From CAYQDR01 sp964416315 (GTDB lineage: Bacteria > Methylomirabilota > Methylomirabilia > Rokubacteriales > DASRDR01): a stretch of 32,826 bases of DNA. The position numbers were made by a program, and so were the translations under genes. The stretch is taken from positions 1 through 32,826 of the forward strand of contig CAYQDR010000043.1 of the NCBI GenBank assembly GCA_964416315.1. Reading direction: 5' to 3'. The notes beneath the pieces are model-generated. The model searched no databases and had not been told where the DNA came from. It saw nothing but the letters and a program-made list of their open reading frames with translations. Positions 7,426 through 14,964 of the stretch are shown here, piece after piece (the stretch's first letter is position 1; the number at the start of each line of letters is the position of its first letter).

Positions 7426-8515
7426 GGCGCCGGCCGGGTCGGACGGGCCGGCGGAGAGCCGGCGTCTGCACTTCCACGGGTCCGGCGGATCCCTCTTCGG
7501 CATTCACATCGTCAACATCTTCCTGACGCTGCTGACGCTGGGGGTCTACTACTTCTGGGGGAAGGTCCGCGTGCGGCGCTACCTCCTGAGCGAGAGCGAC
7601 TTCGAGGGAGACCGGTTCGCGTTCCACGGCACGGGCCGGGAGCTCCTCGTCGGGTGGCTCCGGGCGCTCCTGGTCTTCGGCGTCCCGGTCGCGATCCTCG
7701 CCAACGGGCCCGAGCTCGTCGGGGCGGCCCCGGCGGTCCAGGCCGGGGCGATCGTCCTGGTCTACGCCATCGTCCTGGTCTTCTTCCCGGTGGCGATGGT
7801 CGGCGCGCGTCGGTACCGCCTCAGCCGGTCGTCCTGGCGGGAGATCCGCTTCTCGTTCCGCGGCCGCGCCCTGGACTTCATCCGGCTCTACGTCGTGGGC
7901 TGGCTCGCGAGCGCGCTCACGCTCGGGGTGTACTACCCGTTCTTCGCCGTCCGGCGCCACGCCTTCATGGTGTCGCACTCGTACTTCGGGAACGAGCGCT
8001 TCCGCTTCGACGGACGCGGGGAGGACGTCTTCGCGATCTACGGCCTCGGGGTCCTCGTGTGGGCTCTCGGAGCCGGCGCCGCGTTCCTGGTGGCGCTCCT
8101 CGTGGCGTTCCTGCTCGCCCTCGTCGTCCGGCTCCCCGCTTCGGCCGTCGTCGGTCTGGTGCTGGGACTCGGCGGCGCCCTCGCCCTCATGGCGACGGCG
8201 GCCGCCTGGGCGTGGTTCGAGTCGCGCCGGCAGCGCTACTTCTGGGGGCACACGAGGTTCGCCGGGACTCGCTTCCGCTCCACCGTCGCCGCGCCGCCCC
8301 TCCTGCGCCTGACCCTCGTCAACCTCGCCTTGCTCCTCGGGACGCTCGGCCTGGCCTGGCCGTGGGTCACCGTGCGGCGCCTCCGCTTCGCGTTCGAGTA
8401 CCTCGCCCTCGAGGGGACGCCGGATCTTGCGGGCACCCAGCAAGAGGCCCAGGTTGTCACGGCGACGGGCGAGGGGCTGGCGGGCTTCCTCGACGCGGGG
8501 TTCGACCTGGGCTGA
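7406..8515 (+). CDS. DUF898 (YjgN-type) multi-spanning membrane protein
   Basis: 369 residues, function unknown. The protein holds three related modules. Each has a hydrophobic pair ending in an aromatic/Arg motif, then FxGxRFxFxG: residues 25-75 (LGVYYFWGKVRVRRYLL ... DRFAFHG), about 165-210 (LGVYYPFFAVRRHAFM ... ERFRFDG), and about 270-350 (SRRQRYFWGHTRFAGTRF ... GLAWPWVTVRRLRF). Between them are long membrane segments such as VLVYAIVLVFFPVAMVG. This layout is typical of DUF898. GTG 7406 is taken as start; an in-frame GTG at 7418, with GGTGGAG six bases before it, is an equally good choice. The M48 peptidase gene follows, and DUF898 proteins are commonly found beside such peptidases, suggesting membrane quality control (inference). 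Confidence 0.88.
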   Translation: MERPVAEAPAGSDGPAESRRLHFHGSGGSLFGIHIVNIFLTLLTLGVYYFWGKVRVRRYLLSESDFEGDRFAFHGTGRELLVGWLRALLVFGVPVAILANGPELVGAAPAVQAGAIVLVYAIVLVFFPVAMVGARRYRLSRSSWREIRFSFRGRALDFIRLYVVGWLASALTLGVYYPFFAVRRHAFMVSHSYFGNERFRFDGRGEDVFAIYGLGVLVWALGAGAAFLVALLVAFLLALVVRLPASAVVGLVLGLGGALALMATAAAWAWFESRRQRYFWGHTRFAGTRFRSTVAAPPLLRLTLVNLALLLGTLGLAWPWVTVRRLRFAFEYLALEGTPDLAGTQQEAQVVTATGEGLAGFLDAGFDLG

Positions 8516-8523
8516 GTCGAGTC

Positions 8524-8563
8524 TTCCCTCTCCCCCGCTGGGGGAGAGGGCGAGGGTGAGGGG
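8524..8563. repeat. Hairpin repeat supplying the ribosome site of the M48 gene
   Basis: CCCTCTCCCCC, a four-base loop and GGGGGAGAGGG, then a GAGGGTGAGGGG tail. The tail's GAGGGG sits about 10 bases before the GTG at 8574. Confidence 0.8.
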
Positions 8564-8573
8564 GGACGTCGCC

Positions 8574-9716
8574 GTGCCGACGACCTGGGAGGGGCACTAC
8601 CTGGACGGCCGGAGCGCCACCCGGCAGCGGGCGACGATCCGGGTGATGCGTACCGGCCTCGAGGCGACGGTCGAGGGTGGGGGGACGCTCTTCTGGCCAT
8701 ACCGGGAGGTCCGCCAGACCCAGGGGTTCTACGCGGGGGAGCAAGTGCGCCTCGAGCGGGGCGGCGAGCTTCCCGAAGCCCTCCTCGTCGCCGACCCGGC
8801 GTTCCTGGTCGACCTGCGCCGGGCGGCGCCGGAGCTGGGGGGCCGCTTCCACGACCCGGCGGGGCGCCGCCTCCGGGTCGAGCTCACGCTGCTGGCGGGC
8901 CTCGCGGTCGTCGCGATCACGGGCGCGCTCTATCTCTGGGGGATCCCGGCCTTCGCCGGCTGGGTCGCCGGGCGCGTCCCGGTGGCCTGGGAGGAGCGGC
9001 TGGGCGAGGCCGTGGTGGCCGAGCTGGCGCCGCCCGCCAAGCGGTGCGAGGACTCGGAGCGCGCCCGGGTCATCGGCGAGATCGCCGCGGCGCTGACCCG
9101 CCCCATGCCGGACTTCCCGTACCGGGTGCGGGTCCTGGTCGTGGACGAGCCGGCGGTGAACGCCTTCGCGCTGCCGGGCGGCTACGTCGTCGTCCTGCGG
9201 GGCCTGATCGAGCACACCCACAGCGCGGAGGAGCTCGCCGGGGTCCTCGCGCACGAGCTCCAGCACGTGCGCGGGCGCCACCCGACCCGCACCCTGCTCC
9301 AGCACGCCTCGACCGCGCTCCTCGTGGCGGCCGTGACAGGCGACGTCAGCGGGGCCCTCGCGTACGGCGCCGAGGGCGCGCGCGTGCTCGCGCTCCTCCG
9401 CTACAGCCGGGTCCTGGAGGAAGAGGCGGACCGCGAGGGGACCCGGATGCTCGTCGCGGCCGGGATCGATCCCCGCGGGCTCGTCGGCTTCTTCGAGTCG
9501 CTGCAGAAGGAGGAGGGAGACGTGCCCGCCGTGCTCCAGTACCTCTCGACCCACCCGGCGCCGAAGGAGCGGATCGCGCGCCTCCGGGCGCTCGTGGCCC
9601 GGTCGGGCGCGCCGCCCGCGCCCAGGCTGCTGCCCGACTACGACTGGCGCGACCTCGCGCGGATCTGCCCCGGATCGAGCCCCTCTCCCCCCTCGGGAGG
9701 GAGACGGGCGGGGTGA
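8574..9716 (+). CDS. M48 family zinc metallopeptidase, membrane-anchored
   Basis: 380 residues. The N-terminal part (about 1-85: HYLDGRSATRQRATIRV, LFWPYREVRQTQGFY) resembles the small beta-rich domain found before M48 peptidases next to DUF898 genes (DUF7092-like). One membrane segment follows at about 104-130 (LTLLAGLAVVAITGALYLWG). The peptidase domain has HELQH (227-231), the HExxH zinc site, and EEEADREG at about 281 with the third zinc ligand Glu. NAFALPGGYVVV just before HELQH is typical of the BepA/LoiP/Oma1 branch, which degrades damaged envelope proteins. GTG 8574 is chosen because the repeat upstream gives a GAGGGG site; GTG 8556 is also in frame. The last 15 or so residues (PSPPSGGRRAG) are encoded by another hairpin repeat and are probably non-functional. 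Confidence 0.9.
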   Translation: MPTTWEGHYLDGRSATRQRATIRVMRTGLEATVEGGGTLFWPYREVRQTQGFYAGEQVRLERGGELPEALLVADPAFLVDLRRAAPELGGRFHDPAGRRLRVELTLLAGLAVVAITGALYLWGIPAFAGWVAGRVPVAWEERLGEAVVAELAPPAKRCEDSERARVIGEIAAALTRPMPDFPYRVRVLVVDEPAVNAFALPGGYVVVLRGLIEHTHSAEELAGVLAHELQHVRGRHPTRTLLQHASTALLVAAVTGDVSGALAYGAEGARVLALLRYSRVLEEEADREGTRMLVAAGIDPRGLVGFFESLQKEEGDVPAVLQYLSTHPAPKERIARLRALVARSGAPPAPRLLPDYDWRDLARICPGSSPSPPSGGRRAG

Positions 9717-9720
9717 GGGT
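9680..9720. repeat. Hairpin repeat overlapping the M48 stop codon
   Basis: Same family as the other intergenic palindromes (CCCTCTCCCCC ... GGGAGGGAG). It encodes the C-terminal tail of the M48 peptidase and its stop codon. Confidence 0.75.
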
Positions 9721-9766
9721 GGAGCGAGGTGTGCGACAATGGGGCAGCTTCCACAGGAGGTTCGGG

Positions 9767-10234
9767 ATGCGTTGGCGGCCCATTCTCAGAGTGTTCCTCT
9801 CACTGGCCGCGCTCCCGGCGGCGTCGGTCCTCGCCGACCCGAGCCCTCCGGCCCCCGTGCCGGCGACCCCGGTGGTGCCGTTCCCGACGGCCGAGCGCTA
9901 CTACAACCAGGGGCTCGAGCATCACAAGCGCGGGGACTTCACGCGCGCGGCGGCGGCGTACCAGGACGCGATCCGGCTCCGCGAGGCGTTCCCCGAGGCG
10001 TGGAACGGGCTCGGCTACGCGCTGCGGCAGCAGGGCCGCTACCCCGAGGCCGTCCGCGCCTACGAGCGCGCGCTCGCCCTCCGGCCGAACTACGTCGAAG
10101 CCCTCGAATACCTCGGCGAGGCGTACGTCAGGATGGGGCGCCTCGATGACGCGCGCGCCGTGCTCCGCCGGCTCGAGCCGCTCGACCGGGAGGAGGCGGC
10201 CAAGCTCCGCGCGAGCATCGAGCGCGGCCGCTGA
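9767..10234 (+). CDS. Secreted TPR-repeat protein
   Basis: 155 residues. The start ATG at 9767 follows a perfect AGGAGG by six bases. A Sec signal peptide is clear: MRWRPILRVFLSLAALPAASVLA, then DPSPP; a Pro-rich linker follows to about residue 42. Three tetratricopeptide repeats span about 44-150: AERYYNQGLEHHKRGDFTRA, AWNGLGYALRQQGRYPEA, and ALEYLGEAYVRMGRLDDA, each with the Gly/Ala-Tyr pattern of the family. TPRs bind protein partners, so this is likely a periplasmic scaffold. No lipobox is seen. It lies between the M48 peptidase and the large oxidase but has its own ribosome site, and a GACAAT hexamer (9734-9739) that could be a -10 box. Confidence 0.88.
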   Translation: MRWRPILRVFLSLAALPAASVLADPSPPAPVPATPVVPFPTAERYYNQGLEHHKRGDFTRAAAAYQDAIRLREAFPEAWNGLGYALRQQGRYPEAVRAYERALALRPNYVEALEYLGEAYVRMGRLDDARAVLRRLEPLDREEAAKLRASIERGR

Positions 10235-10272
10235 TCCCCTCTCCCCGTTTGGGAGAGGGCCAGGGTGAGGGG
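10235..10272. repeat. Hairpin repeat supplying the ribosome site of the oxidase gene
   Basis: CCCCTCTCCCC, loop, GGGAGAGGG and the GGGTGAGGGG tail. GAGAGG (10253-10258) lies six bases before the GTG at 10265, which is itself inside the repeat tail. Confidence 0.75.
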
Positions 10273-13168
10273 AGTGCCTCAGCGCGCGACCGTCAACGGA
10301 CGGGCGGGCAGCGACCTCGAGCGCGAGCTCCGCCGGGTCGTCGAGGGCGAGGTCCGCTTCGACGACATGACCCGCCTCCTCTACGCGACGGACGCCTCGA
10401 TGTACCAGGTCGAGCCGATCGGGGTCGTGCTGCCCCGCTCGGCGGCGGACGTCCGCGCGGTCCTCGAGCTGGCCAACCGCTACAACGTGCCGGTCCTGCC
10501 GCGGGGTGGGGGAACCTCGCTCGCCGGGCAGGCGGTCAACCACGCGGTCGTCCTCGACTTCTCGAAGTTCATGCACCGCGTCCTCGAGGTGAACCCGGAG
10601 GAGCTCTGGTGCCGGGTCGAGCCCGGCCTCGTCCAGGACGAGCTGAACGCCCACGTGCGGCCGATGGGTCTCCTCTTCGGCCCCGACACCTCGACGTCGA
10701 ACCGGGCCACGCTCGGCGGGATGTGCGGCAACAACTCGGCCGGGTCCCACTCGATCGCCTACGGGAAGACGATCGACCACGTGCTCGAGCTGCGCTGCCT
10801 CCTCGCCGACAGCTCGGAGGTCGTGCTCCGCGACCTGTCCGTCGCCGAGCTCGAGGCGAAGTGCCGCGGCAACGGACTCGAAGGCCAGATCTACCGCGAG
10901 GTCCGGCGGATCGTGGTGGACCACGCGGCGGAGATCCGCGCGCGCTACCCCGGGATCATGCGGCGCGTGTCGGGCTACAACCTCGACGAGTTCGTCAAGG
11001 GCCGGCCGTTCGGGCTCCACCGCCTGGCTGTCGGCTCCGAGGGGACGCTGGTCGTCGTCGTCGAGCTGAAGGCGCGGCTCGTCCGCGGGCCCCGCCACAC
11101 CGCCCTCGACGTGGTCCACTACCGGACCCTCGAGGAGGCCCTCGAGTCCTCCCTGGACCTCCTGACGACCGGGCCCTACGCCGTGGAGCTGACGGACAAG
11201 CTGATCCTCGACCTGGCCCGCGGCAACATCGAGCAACGCCAGCGGATGGGGTTCGTCCAGGGCGACCCCGCCGCCATCATGATCGTCGAGTACGCGGGGG
11301 AGAGCGAGGCCGAGGTCCGGGCGAAGGTCGAGGCGCTCGAGGGCCTGCGCGCGCGGAAGCGGATCGGCTACGCGGCCCACCTCGCCTTCGACGCCGCCGA
11401 GCAGCAGTCGATCTGGAAGCTCCGGAAGGCGGGGCTCGGGCTCCTTCTCGGGATGAAGGGAGACCGGAAGCCGATCGCCTTCGTCGAGGACACCGCGGTC
11501 GATCCGGCCAAGCTCCCGGCCTTCATCGCCCGCTTCCGGGAGATCCTCACCCGGCACGGCGCGGCGGCCGGGTACTACGGCCACTGCTCGGTCGGGTGCC
11601 TCCACATCCGCCCGCTCATCGACCTGAAGGACGCGACGGAGATCCGGGCGATGCAGCGGATCGCCGAGGAGATCACGGCGCTCGTCCTCGAGTTCGGCGG
11701 GGCGCTCTCCGGGGAGCACGGGGACGGCCGCGCCCGGAGCCCTTTCAACGCGACGCTCTACGGCCCCCGGCTCTACGACGCGTTCCGCCAGGTCAAGCGC
11801 GCCTTCGATCCGAAGGGGCTCCTCAACCCCGGGAACATCGTGGACGCCCCGCCGATGACCGAGCACCTCCGCTACGGCTCGGCCTACCAGACCTGGGAGC
11901 CGGAGACGCTGCTGGATTTCTCCGGCCAGGGGGGGTTCGCCGCGGCCGTCGAGATGTGCAACGGGATCGGCGTCTGCCGGAAGAAGCTCGAGGGGACGAT
12001 GTGCCCCTCGTACATGGCGACGCTCGACGAAGAGCACTCGACGCGCGGCCGGGCGAACGCGCTCCGGGCCGTCCTCTCCGGGAAGGTGCCGTCCAGCGAG
12101 TTCGCGGGGCGCCGCCTCTACGAGGTCCTCGACCTCTGCCTCGAGTGCAAGGCGTGCAAGGCCGAGTGCCCGGCGAACGTGGACATGGCGAAGCTCAAGT
12201 ACGAGTTTCTCGCCCACTACTACCGGGCGAACGGGCTTCCGCTGCGGAACCGGCTGTTTGGCCGGATCCACCGGCTCGCGCGGCTCGGGTCGGCGCTCGC
12301 GCCGCTCTCGAACGTCCTCGCGCGCGCGGCCGTGACCCGCTGGCTGCTCGAGCGCGTGGCCGGCATCGACCGCCGCCGGCCGCTCCCGGCCTTCGCGGCC
12401 GCCTCGTTCACGACCTGGTTCGCCCGGCACCGGCCCGAGGGCACCGCCGAGCGCGGGACCGTGGTCCTCTTCCACGACACCTTCAACACCTACCAGACGC
12501 CGGACGTCGCCATCGCGGCGACGCGGCTCCTCGAGGCGCTGGGCTACCGCGTCGTCCTCCCCGAGCGCCGCTGCTGCGGCCGGCCGCTGATCTCGAAGGG
12601 GATGCTCGCCGACGCGCGCGACCTCGCCGCGTACAACGTCGCGCGACTCGTCGGCGCCGCGCGCGAGGGCCGGCCGATCGTCGGGCTCGAGCCTTCGTGC
12701 CTCCTGACCCTCCGCGACGAGTATGTCGAGCTGCTCCGCTCGGAGGATGCGCGGCTGGTCGCGCGGCAGAGCCTGCTCCTGGAGGAGTTCCTCCAGCGCG
12801 AGTGGGCCAGCGGCCGCGGGCCGACGTTCGCGGCGAACGGCCGGACGGCGCTGCTCCACGGCCACTGCCACCAGAAGGCGCTCGTCGGCACGGGGCCGAC
12901 GAGCGCCGTGCTCCGCGCGGCCGGCTACGAGGTGAGCGAGGTGGACGCGGGCTGCTGCGGCATGGCCGGCTCGTTCGGCTTCGAGGCGGAGCACTACGAC
13001 CTCTCCCTGCGGATCGCGGAGCGGCGCCTCGCCCCCGCGGTCCGCGCCGCCGGCCCGGACGTCGCGGTCTGCGCGCCCGGCATCTCGTGCCGCCAGCAGA
13101 TCGAGCACACGACCGGGCGGCAGCCGAAGCACCCGGCCGAGCTCGTCTGGGAAGCCCTCCCGCGCTGA
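10265..13168 (+). CDS. FAD-binding / Fe-S oxidoreductase (GlcD-GlpC fusion, YdiJ-like 2-hydroxyacid dehydrogenase)
   Basis: 967 residues, the usual size of this fusion. The FAD (PCMH/VAO-type) domain lies at about 30-250: LPRGGGTSLAGQAV (78-91), GPDTSTSNRATLGGMCGNNSAG (139-160) and then GSEGTL. A C-terminal FAD-oxidase domain follows, with HCSVGCLHIRP and SGEHGDGRARS. The first [4Fe-4S] motif is CNGIGVC...MCPSY from residue 565; the second is CLECKACKAEC from 625. Two CCG-type cysteine clusters follow: CCGRP (770) and CCGMAGSFG (897), with HGHCHQKAL between. It should oxidise a 2-hydroxyacid (D-lactate, glycolate or D-2-hydroxyglutarate type) and pass electrons through Fe-S centres toward the membrane. 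No membrane segment is present. GTG 10265 has a ribosome site from the hairpin repeat; GTG 10274 is an alternative. Confidence 0.92.
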   Translation: MRGVPQRATVNGRAGSDLERELRRVVEGEVRFDDMTRLLYATDASMYQVEPIGVVLPRSAADVRAVLELANRYNVPVLPRGGGTSLAGQAVNHAVVLDFSKFMHRVLEVNPEELWCRVEPGLVQDELNAHVRPMGLLFGPDTSTSNRATLGGMCGNNSAGSHSIAYGKTIDHVLELRCLLADSSEVVLRDLSVAELEAKCRGNGLEGQIYREVRRIVVDHAAEIRARYPGIMRRVSGYNLDEFVKGRPFGLHRLAVGSEGTLVVVVELKARLVRGPRHTALDVVHYRTLEEALESSLDLLTTGPYAVELTDKLILDLARGNIEQRQRMGFVQGDPAAIMIVEYAGESEAEVRAKVEALEGLRARKRIGYAAHLAFDAAEQQSIWKLRKAGLGLLLGMKGDRKPIAFVEDTAVDPAKLPAFIARFREILTRHGAAAGYYGHCSVGCLHIRPLIDLKDATEIRAMQRIAEEITALVLEFGGALSGEHGDGRARSPFNATLYGPRLYDAFRQVKRAFDPKGLLNPGNIVDAPPMTEHLRYGSAYQTWEPETLLDFSGQGGFAAAVEMCNGIGVCRKKLEGTMCPSYMATLDEEHSTRGRANALRAVLSGKVPSSEFAGRRLYEVLDLCLECKACKAECPANVDMAKLKYEFLAHYYRANGLPLRNRLFGRIHRLARLGSALAPLSNVLARAAVTRWLLERVAGIDRRRPLPAFAAASFTTWFARHRPEGTAERGTVVLFHDTFNTYQTPDVAIAATRLLEALGYRVVLPERRCCGRPLISKGMLADARDLAAYNVARLVGAAREGRPIVGLEPSCLLTLRDEYVELLRSEDARLVARQSLLLEEFLQREWASGRGPTFAANGRTALLHGHCHQKALVGTGPTSAVLRAAGYEVSEVDAGCCGMAGSFGFEAEHYDLSLRIAERRLAPAVRAAGPDVAVCAPGISCRQQIEHTTGRQPKHPAELVWEALPR

Positions 13169-13172
13169 GCCT

Positions 13173-13211
13173 GCCCCCTCACCCTGCCCTCTCCCCCGAG
13201 GGGGGAGAGGG
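13173..13211. repeat. Hairpin repeat directly abutting an ATG
   Basis: CCCCTCACCCTGCC, then CTCTCCCCC and GGGGGGAGAGGG, whose last base touches the ATG at 13212. Its GGGGAGAGG is the only ribosome-site-like sequence for the permease gene. Confidence 0.8.
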
Positions 13212-13949
13212 ATGATCGCCTGGATCGCGGGCCTCGCCGGGCTCCTCGTGGCGGGCTTCGTCAAGGGCGCGATCGGCTTCGGCTTCCCCACCGTCGCGAC
13301 CCCGCTCCTCGCCCTCGCCACGGACGTCCGCACGGCCGTCGTGATCCTGCTCCTGCCCAACATCGTCATGGATGGCGTCCAGATCTTCCGCCGGCCGGGG
13401 TTCCTCGCCGCCGCCCGCCGCCACGCGCCGTTGATCTTCGCGGGCGTCGTCGGCACCGTGGTCGGCACGCAGTTCCTCCGGTGGATGTCCTCGCGCGCGC
13501 TGCTCCTCGCCCTCGGGACGCTGATCCTCGTCTTCGTGACGTTCTCGCTCGCCCGGCCGGCGTGGCGGCTGGCGCCGGACCTGGAACAACCCCTCGGCCC
13601 GGTGGTCGGGCTCCTCGCCGGGGTGCTCGGCGGGATCACCAACGTCTTCGCCCTGCCGCTCGCCCCGTACCTCTACGCCCTGGACCTGCCCAAGGCCGAG
13701 TTCGTCCGCGCCATCTCGACGGCGTTCCTGGTCTTCAAAGTGACGCAGTTCGGGGCGGTCTGGCAGGTGGGGCTCATGGACCCGGGGCTCGTCGGCCTCT
13801 CCGTCGGCGCCGCTGCGGTCGGGCTCCTGTCCTTCCGCGTCGGCCTCCTCGCCCAGGACTGGATCCATCCCGAGGTCTTCAACCGCGCCGTGCTCGGCTT
13901 CCTCGCCATCGTGAGCGTGACGATGCTCGCTCGCGCGCTCTGGGGGTGA
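13212..13949 (+). CDS. TauE/SafE family permease (DUF81-type anion exporter)
   Basis: 245 residues with about seven or eight membrane segments, nearly the whole length. It begins MIAWIAGLAGLLVAGFVKGAIGFGFPTVATPLLALA, where KGAIGFG is typical of the first TauE/SafE repeat. LLAGVLGGITNVFALPLAPYLYALDLPK starts the second repeat (about residue 133), with the family's small-residue-rich turn. It ends LGFLAIVSVTMLARALWG. Members export sulfite, sulfoacetate or related organic anions; the substrate here is unknown. ATG 13212 lies at the very end of the hairpin repeat. The stop is only 11 bases from the IS1-family transposon, which therefore may separate it from an original downstream partner. Confidence 0.88.
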   Translation: MIAWIAGLAGLLVAGFVKGAIGFGFPTVATPLLALATDVRTAVVILLLPNIVMDGVQIFRRPGFLAAARRHAPLIFAGVVGTVVGTQFLRWMSSRALLLALGTLILVFVTFSLARPAWRLAPDLEQPLGPVVGLLAGVLGGITNVFALPLAPYLYALDLPKAEFVRAISTAFLVFKVTQFGAVWQVGLMDPGLVGLSVGAAAVGLLSFRVGLLAQDWIHPEVFNRAVLGFLAIVSVTMLARALWG

Positions 13950-13952
13950 GCC

Positions 13953-13985
13953 GTCCGCGCGGTAGTGGGTGGTTTTCAGGCTGAC
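13953..13985. repeat. Left target duplication and left inverted end of the IS1-family transposon
   Basis: GTCCGCGC (13953-13960) is the target duplication. The inverted end follows at 13961-13985, beginning GGTAGTGGGTGG and ending CAGGCTGAC. The transposase stop codon (13976-13978) lies inside it. Confidence 0.93.
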
Positions 13986-14821
13986 ACTCGCGGCCGGTCC
14001 AGCAGGGCCACGATGTCGTCAATGGACCAGACGTGATCGCTGATGCCCGCCTCCATGGCCGGGGTGACCCGGAGCGTCTGGTGAATCCGCCCAAAGTTGT
14101 AGTGCATGGCGTAGAGGTTCACGGCGGCGGCCTGGTTTCCGACCTTCTTCGAGAAGGCATTGGTCAGCCGGGTGAACCGCCTCATGCTCATCCGCATGGT
14201 GAGGTTGGCCCGCTCCACGTAACTCGTGGAGACGTGAGCCGGGTCGGGGTTGCCGGTGATCCGCTGTTGCACCGCCCCGATGCATTTCGCCGGGCTGTAC
14301 CGTGTCTGATCGGCAGCAGGGTCGGCACCGTACATCTTCACGAGCATGGCGTAGTCGATCTCGGAGCCGAACGCGCCTTCCACGGCCTCAAGGTACACTC
14401 GGAACCCGTCCGTGGTGAGTTGCACCCGGTGGGCGAGTCGGCCGGCGAGGTCGTTGATGAAGTGGAAGGCCGAGCCCGCGTCCCGCTTCGCCACCAGCCA
14501 GGACGGGACGAGCTTGCAGTCCGCGCAGAGCGCCATCCACGTCCAGACATCACCGAAGCCGAACGTGCCCTTCTTGTCGGCCGGGACGTTCTTCTCTTTG
14601 GCGTAGCAGAAGCTCCAAATCTCGTCGCATTGAATCCGCTTGCAGGTGAGCCCGCGGATCGCCTGATCCTGGTACTCCGCGCACACGGTCCCGAGGTCCA
14701 CCAGGAGCTTGAGCACGGTGCCCTTGTCCACGTCCACCATGCGGCACGTGGCGCGGATCGAGTTGCCTTCCACGAGCGCGGCGACGACCTGGGCGCGGCG
14801 ACTGGCGTTCAATCTGTTCAT
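13976..14821 (-). CDS. IS1-family DDE transposase (single reading frame)
   Basis: 281 residues. The N-terminal part (about 1-45) is a helix-turn-helix: RRAQVVAALVEGNSIRATCRM then VDKGTVLKLLVDLG. The catalytic core shows CDEIWSF (Asp66), QLTTDGFRVY (Asp138) and SYVERANLTMRM (Glu203), the DDE triad of IS1-like enzymes, with MHYNFGRIHQTLRVTPAM downstream. Classical IS1 needs a frameshift between insA and insB; here one frame encodes everything, as in the ISMhu11-type branch. The stop codon is inside the left inverted end. A near-consensus promoter (14828-14856) ends just upstream of the ATG, so the mRNA may be leaderless. The frame is intact, so the enzyme is probably active. Confidence 0.93.
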   Translation of the reverse strand: MNRLNASRRAQVVAALVEGNSIRATCRMVDVDKGTVLKLLVDLGTVCAEYQDQAIRGLTCKRIQCDEIWSFCYAKEKNVPADKKGTFGFGDVWTWMALCADCKLVPSWLVAKRDAGSAFHFINDLAGRLAHRVQLTTDGFRVYLEAVEGAFGSEIDYAMLVKMYGADPAADQTRYSPAKCIGAVQQRITGNPDPAHVSTSYVERANLTMRMSMRRFTRLTNAFSKKVGNQAAAVNLYAMHYNFGRIHQTLRVTPAMEAGISDHVWSIDDIVALLDRPRVSA

Positions 14822-14827
14822 GTCACG

Positions 14828-14856
14828 ATTATGCTTGAGCGAGCAAGCAATGTCAA
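14828..14856 (-). promoter_or_regulatory. Strong transposase promoter, probably giving a leaderless mRNA
   Basis: On the minus strand: TTGACA (14856-14851), a 17-base spacer, CATAAT (14833-14828). The transposase ATG begins at 14821, seven bases after the -10 box, which is where transcription should start. Confidence 0.75.
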
Positions 14857-14956
14857 GTATGAATTCGTGCTATACTTCCGAGGCCAAGCTGGTCCGGTCG
14901 TCTCGCGTGTCAACGGGCTAACACACAAGCTGTTGAAAACGTTGACATAATGCGTA

Positions 14957-14964
14957 ACTGGTGT
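14957..14964. repeat. Left target duplication of the nested element
   Basis: ACTGGTGT here is repeated exactly at 15418-15425, on either side of the element at 14965-15417. Confidence 0.88.

Noticed and set aside
9800..13642. A 1280-codon open frame on the minus strand, antisense to the FAD/Fe-S oxidase
   Set aside because: It mirrors a gene with all family motifs on the plus strand. Its own translation is Arg/Pro/Gly/Glu-rich without domains, the usual result of GC-rich third positions.
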